From: Bathymodiolus brooksi | Lineage: Eukaryota > Mollusca > Bivalvia > Mytilida > Modiolidae | Length of the DNA stretch: 64,000 bases | Direction: 5' to 3' | Assembly (NCBI GenBank): GCA_963680875.1 | Contig: OY804584.1 | Location: 91,448,031 to 91,512,030, forward strand | In this document: piece by piece, positions 35,025 through 47,256 of the stretch | How positions within the stretch are numbered: position 1 is the first letter of the stretch | Layout: the number at the start of each line of letters is the position of its first letter | Position numbers and translations under genes: made by a program | Notes under the pieces: generated by a model | Database searches by the model: none | Told to the model about the DNA's origin: nothing | Seen by the model: only the letters and a program-made list of their open reading frames with translations

Positions 35025-35639
35025 CAGGAATATGAAATCATACGCTACCCAAATTCAAAACGAATATTTCATCAAATACGATTACAATACAATAAATACA
35101 TTTCGATGATACAGACATTTAAGTTTTTCACCTTTCACATAAAAATATAATGTGAATAATTTCCGTCAAATCAGTTTTGTGTAATATCATCCTTTAAGTT
35201 TAACACCATTTGATTGGGGTCAACTTTTACTTTGTCATAATATCTCCGTTGGAACTCGGCAGATTAACATATAATGCCAATCAGCTTTATTATACATTTA
35301 TATATTAATAATCAGATCTTTCAAAAGTATGCATATAAATATAGGATTGTAATTTAAATTGAATTATATACATACGTTTACATATATATAAATACCACTG
35401 GCCTAGTGTTCTATTATTTTCTTAATACTTTTTTTGTACTCGTGTATGTACTGACCTGGTATTGAGATAATGTGGGAGAGAGTTTATGAACATATTAATA
35501 TATACATGCCGTTTGATCTTATAAGGAGGGGGAAATATAAATGTTCAATTTCATAAATGTTTACGCCATAATACGTCGATTATCACGAAAATCCATTTAG
35601 GGGTATGGGTGGTCCACATTCTTAGGTCTTTGACTTGTG
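35025..35639. other. No gene seen
   Basis: AT-rich, several 'tatata' runs, no recognised element. Confidence 0.4.
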
Positions 35640-35755
35640 ACTATAAGCTGAGCACCATTGATGTTGGCTTGAACCCCGACTCAAAGAGGCTGAGGTTTTC
35701 AACAGTCAGTTTGTTATACCTGTCCAGGATTTTCTCTGCCAATTAATTTGTCCAA
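35640..35755 (+). repeat. Possible third SINE family (C), head fragment
   Basis: 'gcttgaaccccgactc' is B-box-like and is followed by 'acctgtccaggattttctct', which matches the reverse of 36.75-36.8 kb ('ggaaagcctggacaaatg'). Confidence 0.35.
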
Positions 35756-36147
35756 GTCTGTAGTTCGAATCGGACAACTATTTAAGTTATCAGGGCAAAT
35801 TTAGCTATCAATTAGTTAAAAAAAGGAAGATATCATGATCTTCAATTTTGATCAAATGTAAGAACAAACTTCTTCCATAAAACTCCCCAAACCTTAGAAC
35901 TGAAGGCATTCTTCAGAACGATCATAAATGGTGACATCTAATCATGTCTGTTCCCCTGGGAAAGCCCATTTAAGGAATAAATGTCTCCTTGTCAATCAAT
36001 TCTGTATCTAAAAAGGAAGAAAATATTTGTTTTGTCCAACTTATTTTGTTTAACCTTGTGTCTGTTGTTGTTACATTGTATCTACAGAAGCATCACACAC
36101 ACCTAGGTGTAGTAATCTGGACTCGTCTACAGGTGTGTTTAAGGTAT
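35756..36147. other. No gene seen
   Basis: The 86-codon plus frame starting 35989 runs into the hAT-like element at 36148 and is not a gene. Confidence 0.45.
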
Positions 36148-36713
36148 CAGGCTTTCAAGCAAGATTTTGTGAAAAATAAGGGCTTTTTTTTTAGGGCAAA
36201 ATTCTTAAAAAATAAGGGCTATTTTTATGATTTTTTGGGACTTTTTTGACAAAAATAAGGGCTGAAATTCAATAATCAATATAAAAGAAAAACATTCTGT
36301 ACTCACCTTCAGGGAGAACATAAATACAAAAGCTAATTACCAACTCAGAAGATCATGCCAATGGTCATCAACAGCGATATTCAGCATATCAATACAAACA
36401 GTTTAAAGTAATCTGATATGGTGCAAATCCATGCTGAATATGATGCTGATAACCACCAAGATGTCTTCTGAGAAATACATTAATTCAACATATTCATTAT
36501 CTGAAAGTATACTAAGGCTAGATTTCATTAATTCCAACACTTATTTTATGTTGCATTTATCAAAAATTTTCAAAATTTGAAAATTTAGGATTTTCACCAA
36601 AAAATTAGGGCTTTTTTTAGGATTTTGAAGCTTTAATAAGGTATACATTGTATTAGGGCTGCTGTCAAAAAATAAGGAAAATTAGGAAAATAAAGGGCCC
36701 GCTTGAAAGCCTG
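36148..36713. mobile_element. hAT-like MITE with 13-bp TIR and 6-bp target duplication
   Basis: The left end CAGGCTTTCAAGC and its perfect inverse GCTTGAAAGCCTG at the right bound 566 bp. The 6-mer AGGTAT directly flanks both sides (36142-36147, 36714-36719). CAGG..CCTG ends are hAT-like, although hAT elements usually duplicate 8 bp. The interior repeats 'aaataagggct' motifs and has no ORF. Confidence 0.8.
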
Positions 36714-36715
36714 AG

Positions 36716-36895
36716 GTATTTATCATCAATTTCAGCTATTTTTTGGCTAAATTGTGTCTACCAGGTTGAAGGCGGGAGGAAAGCCTGGACAAATGTATAC
36801 AACAAACTGATCAGTGAAACCCACTGGCCATGATAGATAGGTATCAGGACTAGAGCACACGACTTGTTACGTCAGTGGTGATTGGCTTGTGGTCA
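36716..36895 (-). repeat. Possible SINE family C, 3' part
   Basis: 'tatttatcatcaatttcagc', 'aattgtgtctaccaggttga' and 'ggcgggaggaaagcctggac' in an order suggesting the reverse of a mollusc-type SINE body. Only two copies are seen here, so the call is weak. Confidence 0.35.
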
Positions 36896-36957
36896 AAAGT
36901 TAAGAACTTTAACTGCACTGCTACATATCCTCCTGTCTAACCCAAAGAATAAATATA

Positions 36958-37108
36958 CAGTAGTTCCTCTCTTATATGGCCACTCGAATCAAAGGCTATC
37001 CCTCCTACATTTGTATCAGGCCAAATTTCAAATGCACTGAGAGCTAAATTGTATTTTCCTATAATACTACTTTTTCATTCCAGAAGGGGTGCCCACAATG
37101 GTCTTATA
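36958..37108. mobile_element. MITE of the 33.4-kb family, diverged
   Basis: 'acagtagttcctctcttata', then 'ggccaaatttcaaatgcact' and 'ttccagaaggggtgcccac'. The ends are eroded. Confidence 0.55.
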
Positions 37109-38111
37109 AGAATAAGAATAAGAATTGTATCGTCCAATAGAGGGCCCACAAGGGGCAAAGTCATTACAGTGATTCATAAACAATAACATTAAAAAATTAA
37201 AAATATAAATATTATACGTTACAATGAACAAAACTGCCCATAAAATGTACTAAATACTTATACTAATAATAATTATAATAATTAAGTGCTGTCGACTATG
37301 ACATTGTTGGCCACATCAGACATCAATGGTTAATTTACATGCAGTGTAGTGGTCAAGTCCTCCCCGTGTCCTAAGCACATGGACAAGTACTGTACGGTAG
37401 TTGTACAAATGCAGAGGAAACCAAGGGCCGGTGCAAATAGGACTATAACACATTCGCACACATATTATGAGTGGGACTACTTTAACAGTGTAATCCAAAT
37501 TTGTTTAAAAAAACAGAGTGCCATTCTGGTTTATCATGGATGTCAACTCACAAACTTACCGTCATTGTAATTATGATACAAACCATTGTACATCTTCAAG
37601 ACATTTGACCCACGTTATTCCATTATTTTTTTACCTGTCCTAATTATACTGAAATAAGACGTATTATGATGAACAACTTAAATTGGGTACAGACAAGCGA
37701 TTGGAATTTGAATCTACTAACCCGTGGGTCGGATGATTTAACATACGAAGAAAATATTAATATCATCAAACACGTTTTCAATTTTATTAAATCTTCAAAA
37801 AGATTCCTTGTAGTATAATTACTCGATAATTATCTACTCTCCAACCTCGTATCCACCCAACACAACCTTTTTATTAATTCGTTAATTATTTACAATATAT
37901 CTCTATATGTATTATATGTATGCTCAGAATGATCATTATACTATGTGAATTTATTGTATAAATGGGAGAAGACTTCATAAGTTGGTAAAACTTGTGTCCT
38001 ATCCCTTTTGTTAATTTAACAAATAAAATCATCATAAACTAAACCCACGTTATTTAGATTGAGTTAGTCTTACCTCTTGTTTTTTTAATAGAAAATTTCA
38101 ATTGTTTAAAT
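37109..38111. other. No gene seen
   Basis: ORFs of 60 and 73 codons overlap on opposite strands at 37316-37570 with no domain in either. Treated as chance. Confidence 0.4.
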
Positions 38112-38330
38112 CACAAACACCATAAAAATAAAAGTCCTTGATGTGTTTATCGTGAAAATTGAGACCTTGTTTTCCATCAAAAATTTAAAAACTAACTGTA
38201 CTTTCATATTGAATATGTCACAAACACCATAAAAATACAAATCCTTGATCTGTGTATGACATCTTGTTAATATAGGAAAATTTAGACCTTGTTTTTAGTC
38301 AAAAATTTCAAAACTACCAGTACTCTCATA
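38112..38330. repeat. ~107-bp duplication next to the 30-bp array
   Basis: 'cacaaacaccataaaaata' ... 'tcatattgaatatgt' occurs twice. The end of the unit (ttgaatatgtc) is the start of the adjoining 30-bp repeat, suggesting the array seeded there. Confidence 0.7.
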
Positions 38331-38600
38331 TTGAATATGTCTATCTTTATACAGCATAACTTGAATATGTCTATCTTTATACAGCATAACTTGAATATGT
38401 CTATCTTTATACAGCATAACTTGAATATGTCTATCTTTATACAGCATAACTTGAATATGTCTATCTTTATACAGCATAACTTGAATATGTCTATCTTTAT
38501 ACAGCATAACTTAAATATGTCTATCTTTATACAGCATAACTTGAATATGTCTATCTTTATACAGCATAACTTGAATATGTCTATCTTTATACAGCATAAC
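38331..38600. repeat. 30-bp tandem repeat, 9 copies
   Basis: Unit 'ttgaatatgtctatctttat' + 'acagcataac', exact 30-bp period, one G-to-A variant in the seventh unit. A period divisible by three keeps frames open on both strands (a 124-codon plus ORF repeating LNMSIFIQHN and a 70-codon minus ORF). I do not regard these as coding. Confidence 0.95.
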
Positions 38601-39312
38601 TTGAAATTAGTCTATACTTCAATACTTGAGATACTTCAACACTCTCTCCGTGTGTTTTATTGAATTTCTTTAATTTGATCAATAAAACCATTCAATTTGA
38701 TTGAGGAACAAATTCTACTATCAGTTTATTAACTTTCTATCTTTGTTTTCTGACTGGCCACAACCGAATAATTCTGACAAGCTAAAAGTTTAAATTTAAT
38801 AAAATATTTGACCTCTTTGACAGACATCTTAGAAGTTTTATTTTAATTCTCGATATGATTCCTGGTAAAAAACCATATATGGTATGCAAATTTAAATTGA
38901 TCACCTATCATATCTGAGTACAAGTGTACTACACTGTGTGAAATTAGCAGTAGACCTATAGACAATGTCTATGTAAAATCAAGCTGGTCTATGTCAAATT
39001 TTCAAATTGTGTATATAAGATATAGTGAGGTCCATGTAAAATAAAAATAAATTGGTCTATGATACCACAAAATTTAGTCTCACACACTTCTACAGAACTA
39101 TCGGTACATTCTGTGAAAGACATATGGAAAAATTTCTTTGCAGTCCCAATATACAACAGAATCAGACCCTAATTGTTGGTGTATGGCACTTCAATTTAAT
39201 TTATTTTGCTATTTTTGAATAAATACTATCTTTTCCCCTTCTTTGAGCAAAATTTTAAAACTTTCTATACTGATTTATACTCTCTTGACATCAGGAAATC
39301 TAAAACACACAC
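38601..39312. other. No gene seen
   Basis: AT-rich, no element recognised. Confidence 0.4.
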
Positions 39313-39575
39313 AGGGTTAGGGTTATGGTGTTTTAACGCCACTTTCAACAATATTTCAGTTATATCGTGATGGTCAGTTTTATTGGTGGAGGAAACCGGA
39401 GTACACAGAAAACTACCGACCTGTTACAAGTCACTGACAAACTTTATCATATAATGTTGTATCAAGTGCACCTTTCCATGACCAGGATTCAAACTCACAA
39501 CTTTAGTGGTGATAGGCATTGAATGCACATGTAGTTGTAAATCCAACTACCATACGATCACGACCATGAAGGCCC
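39313..39575 (-). repeat. SINE family A, full length
   Basis: 'ggttagggttatggtgtttt' to 'accatacgatcacgaccatg'. The plus-strand 'aggattcaaactcaca' is the inverse of the B box. Confidence 0.85.
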
Positions 39576-41119
39576 CTACATCATGACACATAATAAATAC
39601 ATGCACTAATTTGCAAATGGTTTAATTATTAAGCAAATTTAAAAGAGTTGCCAGCATTATCAACCATCTTTCTTCCATTGTCTTCCCACACAATGACATC
39701 ATACATCTAAAGAATAAGTTTTTCTACCCTTTCCCACACACCTGACATTTTGACGTCTGCTACGGAAATGACACAAAAACCGTGTGACCAACATATTTAC
39801 AGCAGGTATTTCTAGTTTGTAGGTTATACATGTATGAAGAAAAATAGCCATAATTTTTGATTTTGGACATTTACAGTAATAAATGTTTTTATGACTTTCT
39901 TCATTTTCTAAAGAGGGATAATATTGGTCAAAATTAAGTCTGAAAATCTGTGACACATTACTTCCGAGTGTGATTTTGATTATCTAATCACATGGAAACG
40001 AAATAATTTCATAATTAGGTTTTCTTTACATTACACAATTACATACATGTATTACTATCAAATGAAGATGATGAGGAAAAAAATTGCTTTAAAATTTTTA
40101 TTGACTATTAAATATGACTGACCAAATTTGGGCAGATGTTGAAGAATGTCAGACCAACATATATTACAGAATTGAGGAACACCCTTCAGCTTGTGTACAG
40201 TAATATTAACATTACACTACACAGGAATACTTGCAACTCGTCTAGGCGAGTCCTAGACTCATACAATTTGCTTGGGACTCACCATTTTTACAAAAAAATA
40301 ACAAAGAATTCACTAGTGTTCTCGCTAGCCCGTTTTAACAGGGCACAGTGCCCGCCCTTGTCCGAGTGATGCCCTGTCCTTTTTTTCTATTTGTAGCAGC
40401 GCCCTGCCCTTTGTGACTAACGTGGATGTCCGACCTCATGACTTTTTGCTTGGGACTCATCAAAATTTTATCCTACAAGGATCTCTGATTACATATAAAT
40501 GTACATGAGTACTTCCTTTTTTTCAATTACAAATTACAAATTTATAAAATAATTTAGTTAAAAAAAATAAATGTTTTATGAAAATCCAAATTAAAATGCA
40601 CATACACTGATTACAAAAATATATGAATATTAAGTTTTTTTAAAGAAAGAATGAAGAAAAAACACTTACCTTAAAATCCTAAAAAAAAAATTGGTAATGC
40701 TGAGGAATTGTGGGAAAATTTGTAATTTAACTTCCTTTAAAGTTTATGTAACCAACCTAAACAAATCCTTAACAACAAGAAGAAGATGCACAATATTTAT
40801 GCTTTAAGTTAATGGACATATTTTCACCTGAGAATTAAATTTAATTATGCTACTTATGGTTATAAATTCTTGGTCGCCATGGAAAGACAATTAAATACAC
40901 ATGTATTTGTCAAAATTAGAGGAGTCGGAGCAACACCAGTACTTTGAGAAAATTCGAATAACTGTGTTAATACATGTACTTGCTGTAGGGGGAAATGACA
41001 TTACTTAACGGGGATAGCGTCTGAGAATTTCTGTGATTTACCTTTTTTTAACAATACCAGTAGTATAAACACAGAAAAGATAAAACATTAAGGCTAATAT
41101 TAGCATCATCACATTGATT
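39576..41119. other. No gene; a compound repeat at 40230-40460
   Basis: The 85-codon minus frame at 39699-39956 is unrecognised. At 40230-40460 'ttgcttgggactcaccattt' and 'ttgcttgggactcatcaaaa' flank 'cactagtgttctcgctagcc' plus GC-rich 'gggcacagtgcccgccc', which looks like one element inserted into another. I could not define its ends. Confidence 0.4.
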
Positions 41120-41387
41120 GGTTTTTATGGTTTTATGGTGTTTAACGGCACTTTCAACAAGATTTCAGTTATATCGTGGCAGTCAGTTTTATTGGTGGAG
41201 GAAACCAGAGTACCCGGAGAAAATCACTTACCTGCCGCAAGTCACTGACAAATTTTATCACATAATGTTGTACACCTCGCCCTGAGCGGGATTTGAACCT
41301 ACAACATCAGTGGTGATAGGCACTGATTGCATATCTACAAAGATGTAAATCCATCTACCATACGACCGCGACCACAATGGCCTCTTC
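41120..41387 (-). repeat. SINE family A, full length
   Basis: 'ttatggtgtttaacggcact' to 'taccatacgaccgcgaccac'. The B-box inverse reads 'gcgggatttgaac'. Confidence 0.85.
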
Positions 41388-41499
41388 ATCACATTGAAAT
41401 TGGCAGAGATAATATACTGTATTACTGATGATGTAATTTTGAATACTTTCTGCCAAAAATATAAAGCGGTACAAAGTTTAAACAATGATGGTCAACAAT

Positions 41500-41800
41500 T
41501 TCACTAATATCAACAAAACCAACAATCGCCTCTCAACTTTACTCACTGAACACAACAGAAGAGTTGACCACAACACATGATGTCGGAAATCCAGGTACTG
41601 GTTTGGGACAGGCTCAAAAAATGTGGTATAGTTAAACCAATTAATGCCAATAATGGGATCCCAACCCTCACGTCTTGATGGGATCCCAACCCTCACATCT
41701 TAATGGGATCCCAACCCTTCCATCTTGATGGGATCCCAACCCTCCAATCTTGATAACAGGATCTCTAATTGCAAAATATATATATATAAACAAACGATAA
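41500..41800 (+). repeat. Dispersed repeat with 25-bp internal tandem
   Basis: Homologous to 22864-23070 ('gtcggaaatccaggtactgg', 'ttgggacaggctcaaaaaat'). 'gatgggatcccaaccctcac' is then repeated four to five times with a ~25-bp period (41655-41750) before the shared 3' part and a (TA)n run. Confidence 0.7.
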
Positions 41801-42082
41801 AAAACTGCCACTTAAAAAGACCACATATCACAAAAATGAATGACAACGTAAACATGGACAATACAATAGCAGGCTTAATGTTCTGTCATAAAATTGGTGT
41901 TGTTTCTAATATAATGAAACAGGTAAAAGATACCAAATGAAAATAAGTCCACAATTTTGGATGTGTTTTAGGTTATTTAAATTTTTTCTTTGAACAGCTT
42001 ATAATTTTTATCAGATTTTTGCATGCATATTTATGTTGTTTTTCATGTCATCTTTAATTTCATATCTTCGGATGTTTTCCAG

Positions 42083-42317
42083 TGGCCATCTTGGTCGTGA
42101 TCGTATGGTAGTTGGATTAGAACTACCTATGTGCAATCAGTGCCTATCACCACTAACGTTGTGAGTTTGAACCCCATTCATGGCGAGGTGTACTCAATAC
42201 AAAATTGTGTGATAAAGTTTGTCAGTGACTTGCGACAGATTGGCGGTTTTCTCCAGGTACTACGGTTTCCTCCACCAATAAAACTGACCGCCATGATAAT
42301 AACTGAAATATTGTTGA
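42083..42317 (+). repeat. SINE family A, sense, cut at its 3' end by the array
   Basis: Starts with an intact head ('ggtcgtgatcgtatggtagt') and B box 'gtgagtttgaacccc', and stops at 'ataactgaaatattgttga', where the ~150-bp array begins. Confidence 0.8.
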
Positions 42318-42319
42318 GG

Positions 42320-43793
42320 AAACTTAATACAGAGCCTTCCATAGGTGCTTCCCACCAAGTTTCGGTTCAGTTGGCCAAGCAGTTTCAGAGAAGAAGATTT
42401 TTAGAAATCAACCAATCAGAAACAAGAATTGCCTATGGCAGCCATGTTTGTTAACAGATCGGGATGAAATTAGCAATCTTTATAGAGGACCTTCCAACCA
42501 AGTTTCGGTTCAATTGGCTAAGCAATTTCAGGGAAGAAGATTTTTAGAAATCGACCAATCTGAAAGAAGAATTGCCTGTGGCAGCCATGTTTGCTAACAA
42601 ATCAGGACAAAATGAGCAATCTTTATAGAGGACTGTCCATAGATGCTTCCTACCAAGTTTCGGTTCATTTGGCAAAGTGGTTTCAGAGGAGAAGATTTTT
42701 AGAAATCCACCAATCAGAAACAAGAATTGCCTGTGGCGGCCACGTTTGTTAACGAATCGGGACTAAATGAGCAATCTTTATATAGGACCTTCCATACATG
42801 CTTTCTACCAAATTTCAGTTCATTTGGGAAAGCAGTTTCAGAGAAGATTTTTTAGAAATCAACCAATCAAAAACGAGAATGGCCTGTGGTGGCCATGTTT
42901 GTTAACAGATTGGAACTAAATGAGCAATGTTTATAGAGGACCTTCCAAGGATGCTTCCTACCAAGTTTTGATTCATTTGGCCAGGCGCTTTCAGAGGAGA
43001 AGATATTTTAGAAATCAACCAATCAGAAACAAAAATGGCCTGTGCGGGCCATTTTTGTAGATGCTTTCTACCAAGTTTCGGTTCATTTGGCCAAGCGGTT
43101 TCAAAGGAGAAGATTTTTTTTAAATCGGCCAATCAGAAACAAGAATTGCCTGTGGTGGCCATGTTTGTTAATGGATCGGGACAAAATTAGCAATCTTTAT
43201 AGAGAACCTTCCATAGATGCTACCTACCAAATTTCAGTTCATTTGGGAAAGCTGTTTCAAAGGAGAAGATTTTTTAGAAATCAACCAATCAAAAACAAGA
43301 ATGGCCTGTGGTGGCCATATTTGTTAACGGATCGGAATTAATGAGCAAAGTTTATAGAGGACCTTCCAAGGATGCTTCCTACCAAGTTTTGATTCATTTG
43401 ACCAGGCGGTTTCAGAGGAGAAGATTTTTTAGAAATCAACCAATCAGAAAAAAGAATGGCCTGTGGCAGCCATGTTTGTTAACGGATCGGGACGAAATGA
43501 GCAATCTTTATAGAGGACCTTCCATATATAAATGCTTCCTACCAAGTTTCTGTTCATTTGGCCAAACGGTTTCAGAGGAGAAGATTTTTTTAAATCGGCC
43601 AATCAGAAACAAGAATGGCCTGTGGCTGCCATGTTTGTTAATAGATCGGGACAAAATGAACAATCTTTATAAAAGACCTTCCATAGATGCTACCTACCAA
43701 GTTTCAGTTCATTTGGCTGAGGGGTTTCAAAGGAGAAGATTAAAATGTGAAAAATTAACGGACAACGGACGCCAAGTGATGGCAAAAGCTCAC
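42320..43793 (+). mobile_element. Non-autonomous element remnant: ~150-bp array, about 10 units
   Basis: Each unit has 'gaggaccttccatagatgct', 'accaagtttcggttcatttg', 'tttcagaggagaagatttt', 'aaccaatcagaaacaagaat', 'gccatgtttgttaac' and 'gagcaatctttata'. The array ends 'ggacgccaagtgatggcaaa' + 'agctcac', the same terminus type as the 8171-9500 element. ORFs of 76-169 codons inside it are repeat artefacts. Confidence 0.8.
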
Positions 43794-44492
43794 TTTTTTT
43801 TACTTTATTACCAGTAATTAAACTCATCAAAGACCATTGGCAGGATCAAGACATATAAGTGTCATAATTAATGGAAACCAAGGACGTATATAGAATACGT
43901 CCTTGATGAAACATATAAATTTAATTTGCAATCATCAATCTTTAATAAAATTTATAATTTTTTAATAGATCAATACAAATATAATTAAACAAAAACATTA
44001 TATATTGTTACTTTCACGACTTATGTGCAAAAAAAATGTTCGAACAAAAACGATTCGCGGGAAGACATTTATTAACATTTGAATCACAAAAGTTAAATTA
44101 TTTTGGAAAAAAAGGGGGGCCGGCGTTTTGACATTACAATGTAATTCATATTTGAGCCATGTCCTGTCCTTTTTCAAGATTTCTAGTAATTTTCTATCCC
44201 TTATCTCCTCGTACCCCCTTTTAAAAAAGTTTTTCAGCACACTTTCATTTCTGTGAACAACCGCAGTACGGCCCCGTCAAAATATGTAAATAAATTAGCC
44301 ATAGGTTTTTATTTTTTTATACCGGAAGTTAAACAATATGGACGGAGTTAAGCAACAAGACAGTACGCCCCAGAATGATTCGACCCTGGGTTTTAAATGG
44401 ATAAAAAAAAATCGCACAAAATATTGGGTAGTCATATATTCATAATACATAATGATCATACTTATATTACTGGAGATTACACTAAATTGTGT
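43794..44492. repeat. 0.7-kb module, copy 1 (copy 2 at 60791-61451)
   Basis: Nearly identical to 60791-61451 over its length, apart from small indels such as an extra 'catcaatctttaata' here. It carries a perfect small palindrome (aaggacgtat...atacgtcctt), an 80-codon minus frame (43998-44240, 'FKRGYEEIRDRKLLEILKKD') and, on the plus strand, an ATG at 44338 preceded by 'ataccggaagtt'. The plus frame is broken here by extra A bases at about 44402-44410. A weak 3' splice-like 'ttgttcacag' precedes the minus frame. I do not recognise either peptide. Confidence 0.8.
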
Positions 44493-44540
44493 AAGCGTTA
44501 TTCAATAAACACAGGATGCAAGTGAAATGTATATCTCTGT

Positions 44541-44750
44541 TTAATTTGACACGATTGTGTCATGTTTATTAATAAAATGTTGTAAATATTTTGTTTTTTG
44601 CTCGTCGACTTCGGCAGTTTTCACAGCCGTGTTGATAATGTCATCAATGATTCCTTTAACTATACTGTCACTAGACACAGATGAAACTGTCAGGAACTTT
44701 TAAAAAAGTATATAATTTTCCGTAGCACGCTTATTCATGTTCTTGCTCAT
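44541..44750 (-). pseudogene. Possible frameshifted small coding remnant
   Basis: On the minus strand an ATG at 44750 opens a 16-codon frame ending in a T-run. Moving one frame over at about 44697-44702 gives ~50 further codons with balanced composition (including SSDSIVKGIIDDIINTAVKT) up to a stop at 44541. Evidence is compositional only and no family is recognised. It could be a decayed exon or chance. Confidence 0.25.
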
Positions 44751-45135
44751 TTTCAACGAACAACGTGTTCCGCATTTATTTGTAATATTGACCGCGATTG
44801 GATGATTTATCCTAAACATCCAATCAGATCTCTTTTGACATCGATGCTTAGAAAGGCAAACATTCGGTACCCCTCGGATGTATACACTTTCTCTTTCGAA
44901 AAGTATAAAGAGAAGTAATTACGGGGAATTTCTCAAAGTCAAAAATGTATTGTTTATGTACACGATGTATTATCGTCAACAGCATACAAGTACGCTCCGA
45001 ATTTGGAAAGTTTGCTTACACAGCAATATGTATGCGTAAATGTACACTCTGATCTGATAATACATGCGTTTTTACTCGTTTTCATAGCGTAAAAAATGCA
45101 AATACGCAGCTTATCTGGAGTTATTTCCCTTTAAG
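44751..45135. other. No gene seen
   Basis: Slightly less AT-rich. 'ttggatgatttatcctaaac' and 'atccaatcagatc' form a weak inverted pair. Nothing else recognised. Confidence 0.4.
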
Positions 45136-45405
45136 ACAGGGTCAGGGTCAGGGTTATGGTGTTTAACACCACTTTCAACAATATTTCAGTTATATCACGG
45201 TGCTTGATTATATCGGTAGAGGAAACCGGAGTACCCTGAGAAAACCACTGACCTGCCGCACTTCACTGACAAACTTCATCACATAAATGTTGTATCGAGT
45301 ACACCTCGCCTGAGTGGGATTTGAACTCACAACATTAGTGGTGATAGGCACTGATTGCATAGGTAGTTATAAATCCAACTACCATACGATCACGACCATC
45401 GCGGC
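45136..45405 (-). repeat. SINE family A, full length
   Basis: 'ggttatggtgtttaacacca' to 'accatacgatcacgaccat'; the B-box inverse 'tgggatttgaactcac' is intact. Confidence 0.85.
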
Positions 45406-46105
45406 TTAAGGCAGGCAAAAGGGTCTCCTTTCATGTAAAATAAAAATAACATGTATTTTTTCCAATAATCTTTTCAAAATGTTAATGTTGTAACAACTTA
45501 AGAATTTTCTATTTGATATAAAATTATCCTCTGATTTTTCACAATATTCAAATATCTACAAATTTTTAGAAAATTATACTCAAATTTATTATTCTTTCCA
45601 TTGCTCTTGCTAGACCTGGTACAGCTTTGCCAATATTAAGGGAAACAACTTGTCTAAACAAGGTATAAAAAATAATAATTTTAGAAGTTCTCTTTTTATT
45701 TTTGGACTTTTCTATTCAAATGAAATAAGATCAGGGCTTTAAGCCAACCCCCAAAAAATACAGCTAACCCTACAGACCCTAATTTTCAGTGCATACCCTA
45801 AATTTTTATTGCAAAAGGAATGGTCCCCTAATCCTCATTAACATCCCATGTAAAAAAGGTTTAGACATCTATAGTCAAAAAGAGTACATTTGAACTTTCT
45901 TTTCAAGCTTTGAATGTAGATTAACAAAACATTAATTTTTTTTTAAATGTATATATATGTGCATAACCTAGAATTTGGCTGTGGTTAATTTTCTAGGTCA
46001 ATATATGCATTTGGTCAAATAAAGGGGGAGGTAATTCTGTATTTTTGCTTGATACATATTTGAAACCTGTGCATTTGAAAGAAAAAAAAACACATTTTTT
46101 AACTG
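45406..46105. other. No gene seen
   Basis: AT-rich, no element recognised. Confidence 0.4.
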
Positions 46106-46405
46106 GTCAAGATATTACAAAGACGATAAAATTGGTATTTGTTGCTTCTCCGCTAAGCAAGCAGTATTAAGAGCAAAGAGTGGCTGGCTCAGAATCAGAA
46201 TAATATGTCCAAGTCTACCCGCGGACTGTTGTCTCAGTGATCTAACACTATAAAAAATTAGACCAACTCAGCATGTTGGTTTAGTACGAAACACACATCA
46301 TCTTCAACTCATCAAAATAAAACTTGTTCTCGCCATGATATAACAAAACATGCAAATTGCTCATTTGGCATGAAACAACAATCACTCAACTTACTCAAAA
46401 ATAAA
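46106..46405 (+). repeat. SINE family B, nearly complete body
   Basis: 'ggtatttgttgcttctccgc', 'ggctcagaatcagaataata', 'gttggtttagtacgaaaca', 'cttgttctcgccatgata' and a CACT-like tail. Here the 'gttggtttag' junction is uninterrupted, unlike at 17.09 kb. Confidence 0.65.
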
Positions 46406-47256
46406 AGTTAAAATATCCTGACCCTGGTAACACAATATCTGTATTAGATCAAGGATTTATATAGTAGAAAGGATATGAATCTTGCGAGATTTAATATAGA
46501 TTGTATGTAAGTATGTTGCGTGGTGAGAACAAGTGAGATTACCCATAGTGCAAGCGTGCCTTGATTAATGGTTAAAATTTTCATCGCTTCAACATTTTAA
46601 ACCAGTATTTGTAAATATATAAAACCATAATTACAGGTATAAAGTGAAAATATTTGTCCTTAATACCAATCATTAATAAAGTATCGACTTTTTGTAGATG
46701 TATCACCAATATAAATATGATATTTCATCAATAATTGACATTAATCGATTTGCCCTTTTGACCTTCATAATCCCGCCTATTATGGGTGGTCAAGACTCGA
46801 ATTTAAATTTCAAACTCCTTTCTTATCCCATCATACCGAATATTGAAGCGGAGCCGTCATTTTTGTGATAATATAAATATTTTTCAATGAATAGCAGGAG
46901 TTTTATTGAAAACAGTGCTCCCGATTTGTATTTATTAAGGATTGTTTACCATCATTTGTCAAAATGGTGGCGTTCTGGGCAGAAATGGGGGTGGCCTATT
47001 TAGAAATCAATAAACTTCCTTGTTTACATGAAATCGACATACCAAAGTGTATAAATGTGTATTCGATATATAGAACAAAACTTGGCGTGATTGTTTTTTT
47101 TGTTTTATCATTTTTAATATATTTTTAGATATATGAAACTCTACTGTACTTTTTTTTTAATTTTACATGTATGAGGGGTGATACAGAAAAAATCAAAAAA
47201 ACTTTTCCATTCAACCTATATCGGCAAATCCAAGAATTGTTTTGTGTAGTGCAGTA
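46406..47256. other. No gene seen
   Basis: No domain or repeat recognised. A 92-codon minus frame (47125-47403) crosses into the TIR of the next element and is probably spurious. Confidence 0.4.

Noticed and set aside
38289..38663. 124-codon ORF with ten-residue repeats as a secreted or structural protein
   Set aside because: The frame exists because the period is 30 bp and lacks stops. The opposite strand is open too, and there is no promoter, splice or family evidence.
43308..43817. 169-codon ORF (and 99- and 107-codon neighbours)
   Set aside because: They are translations of the ~150-bp tandem array and change frame from unit to unit.
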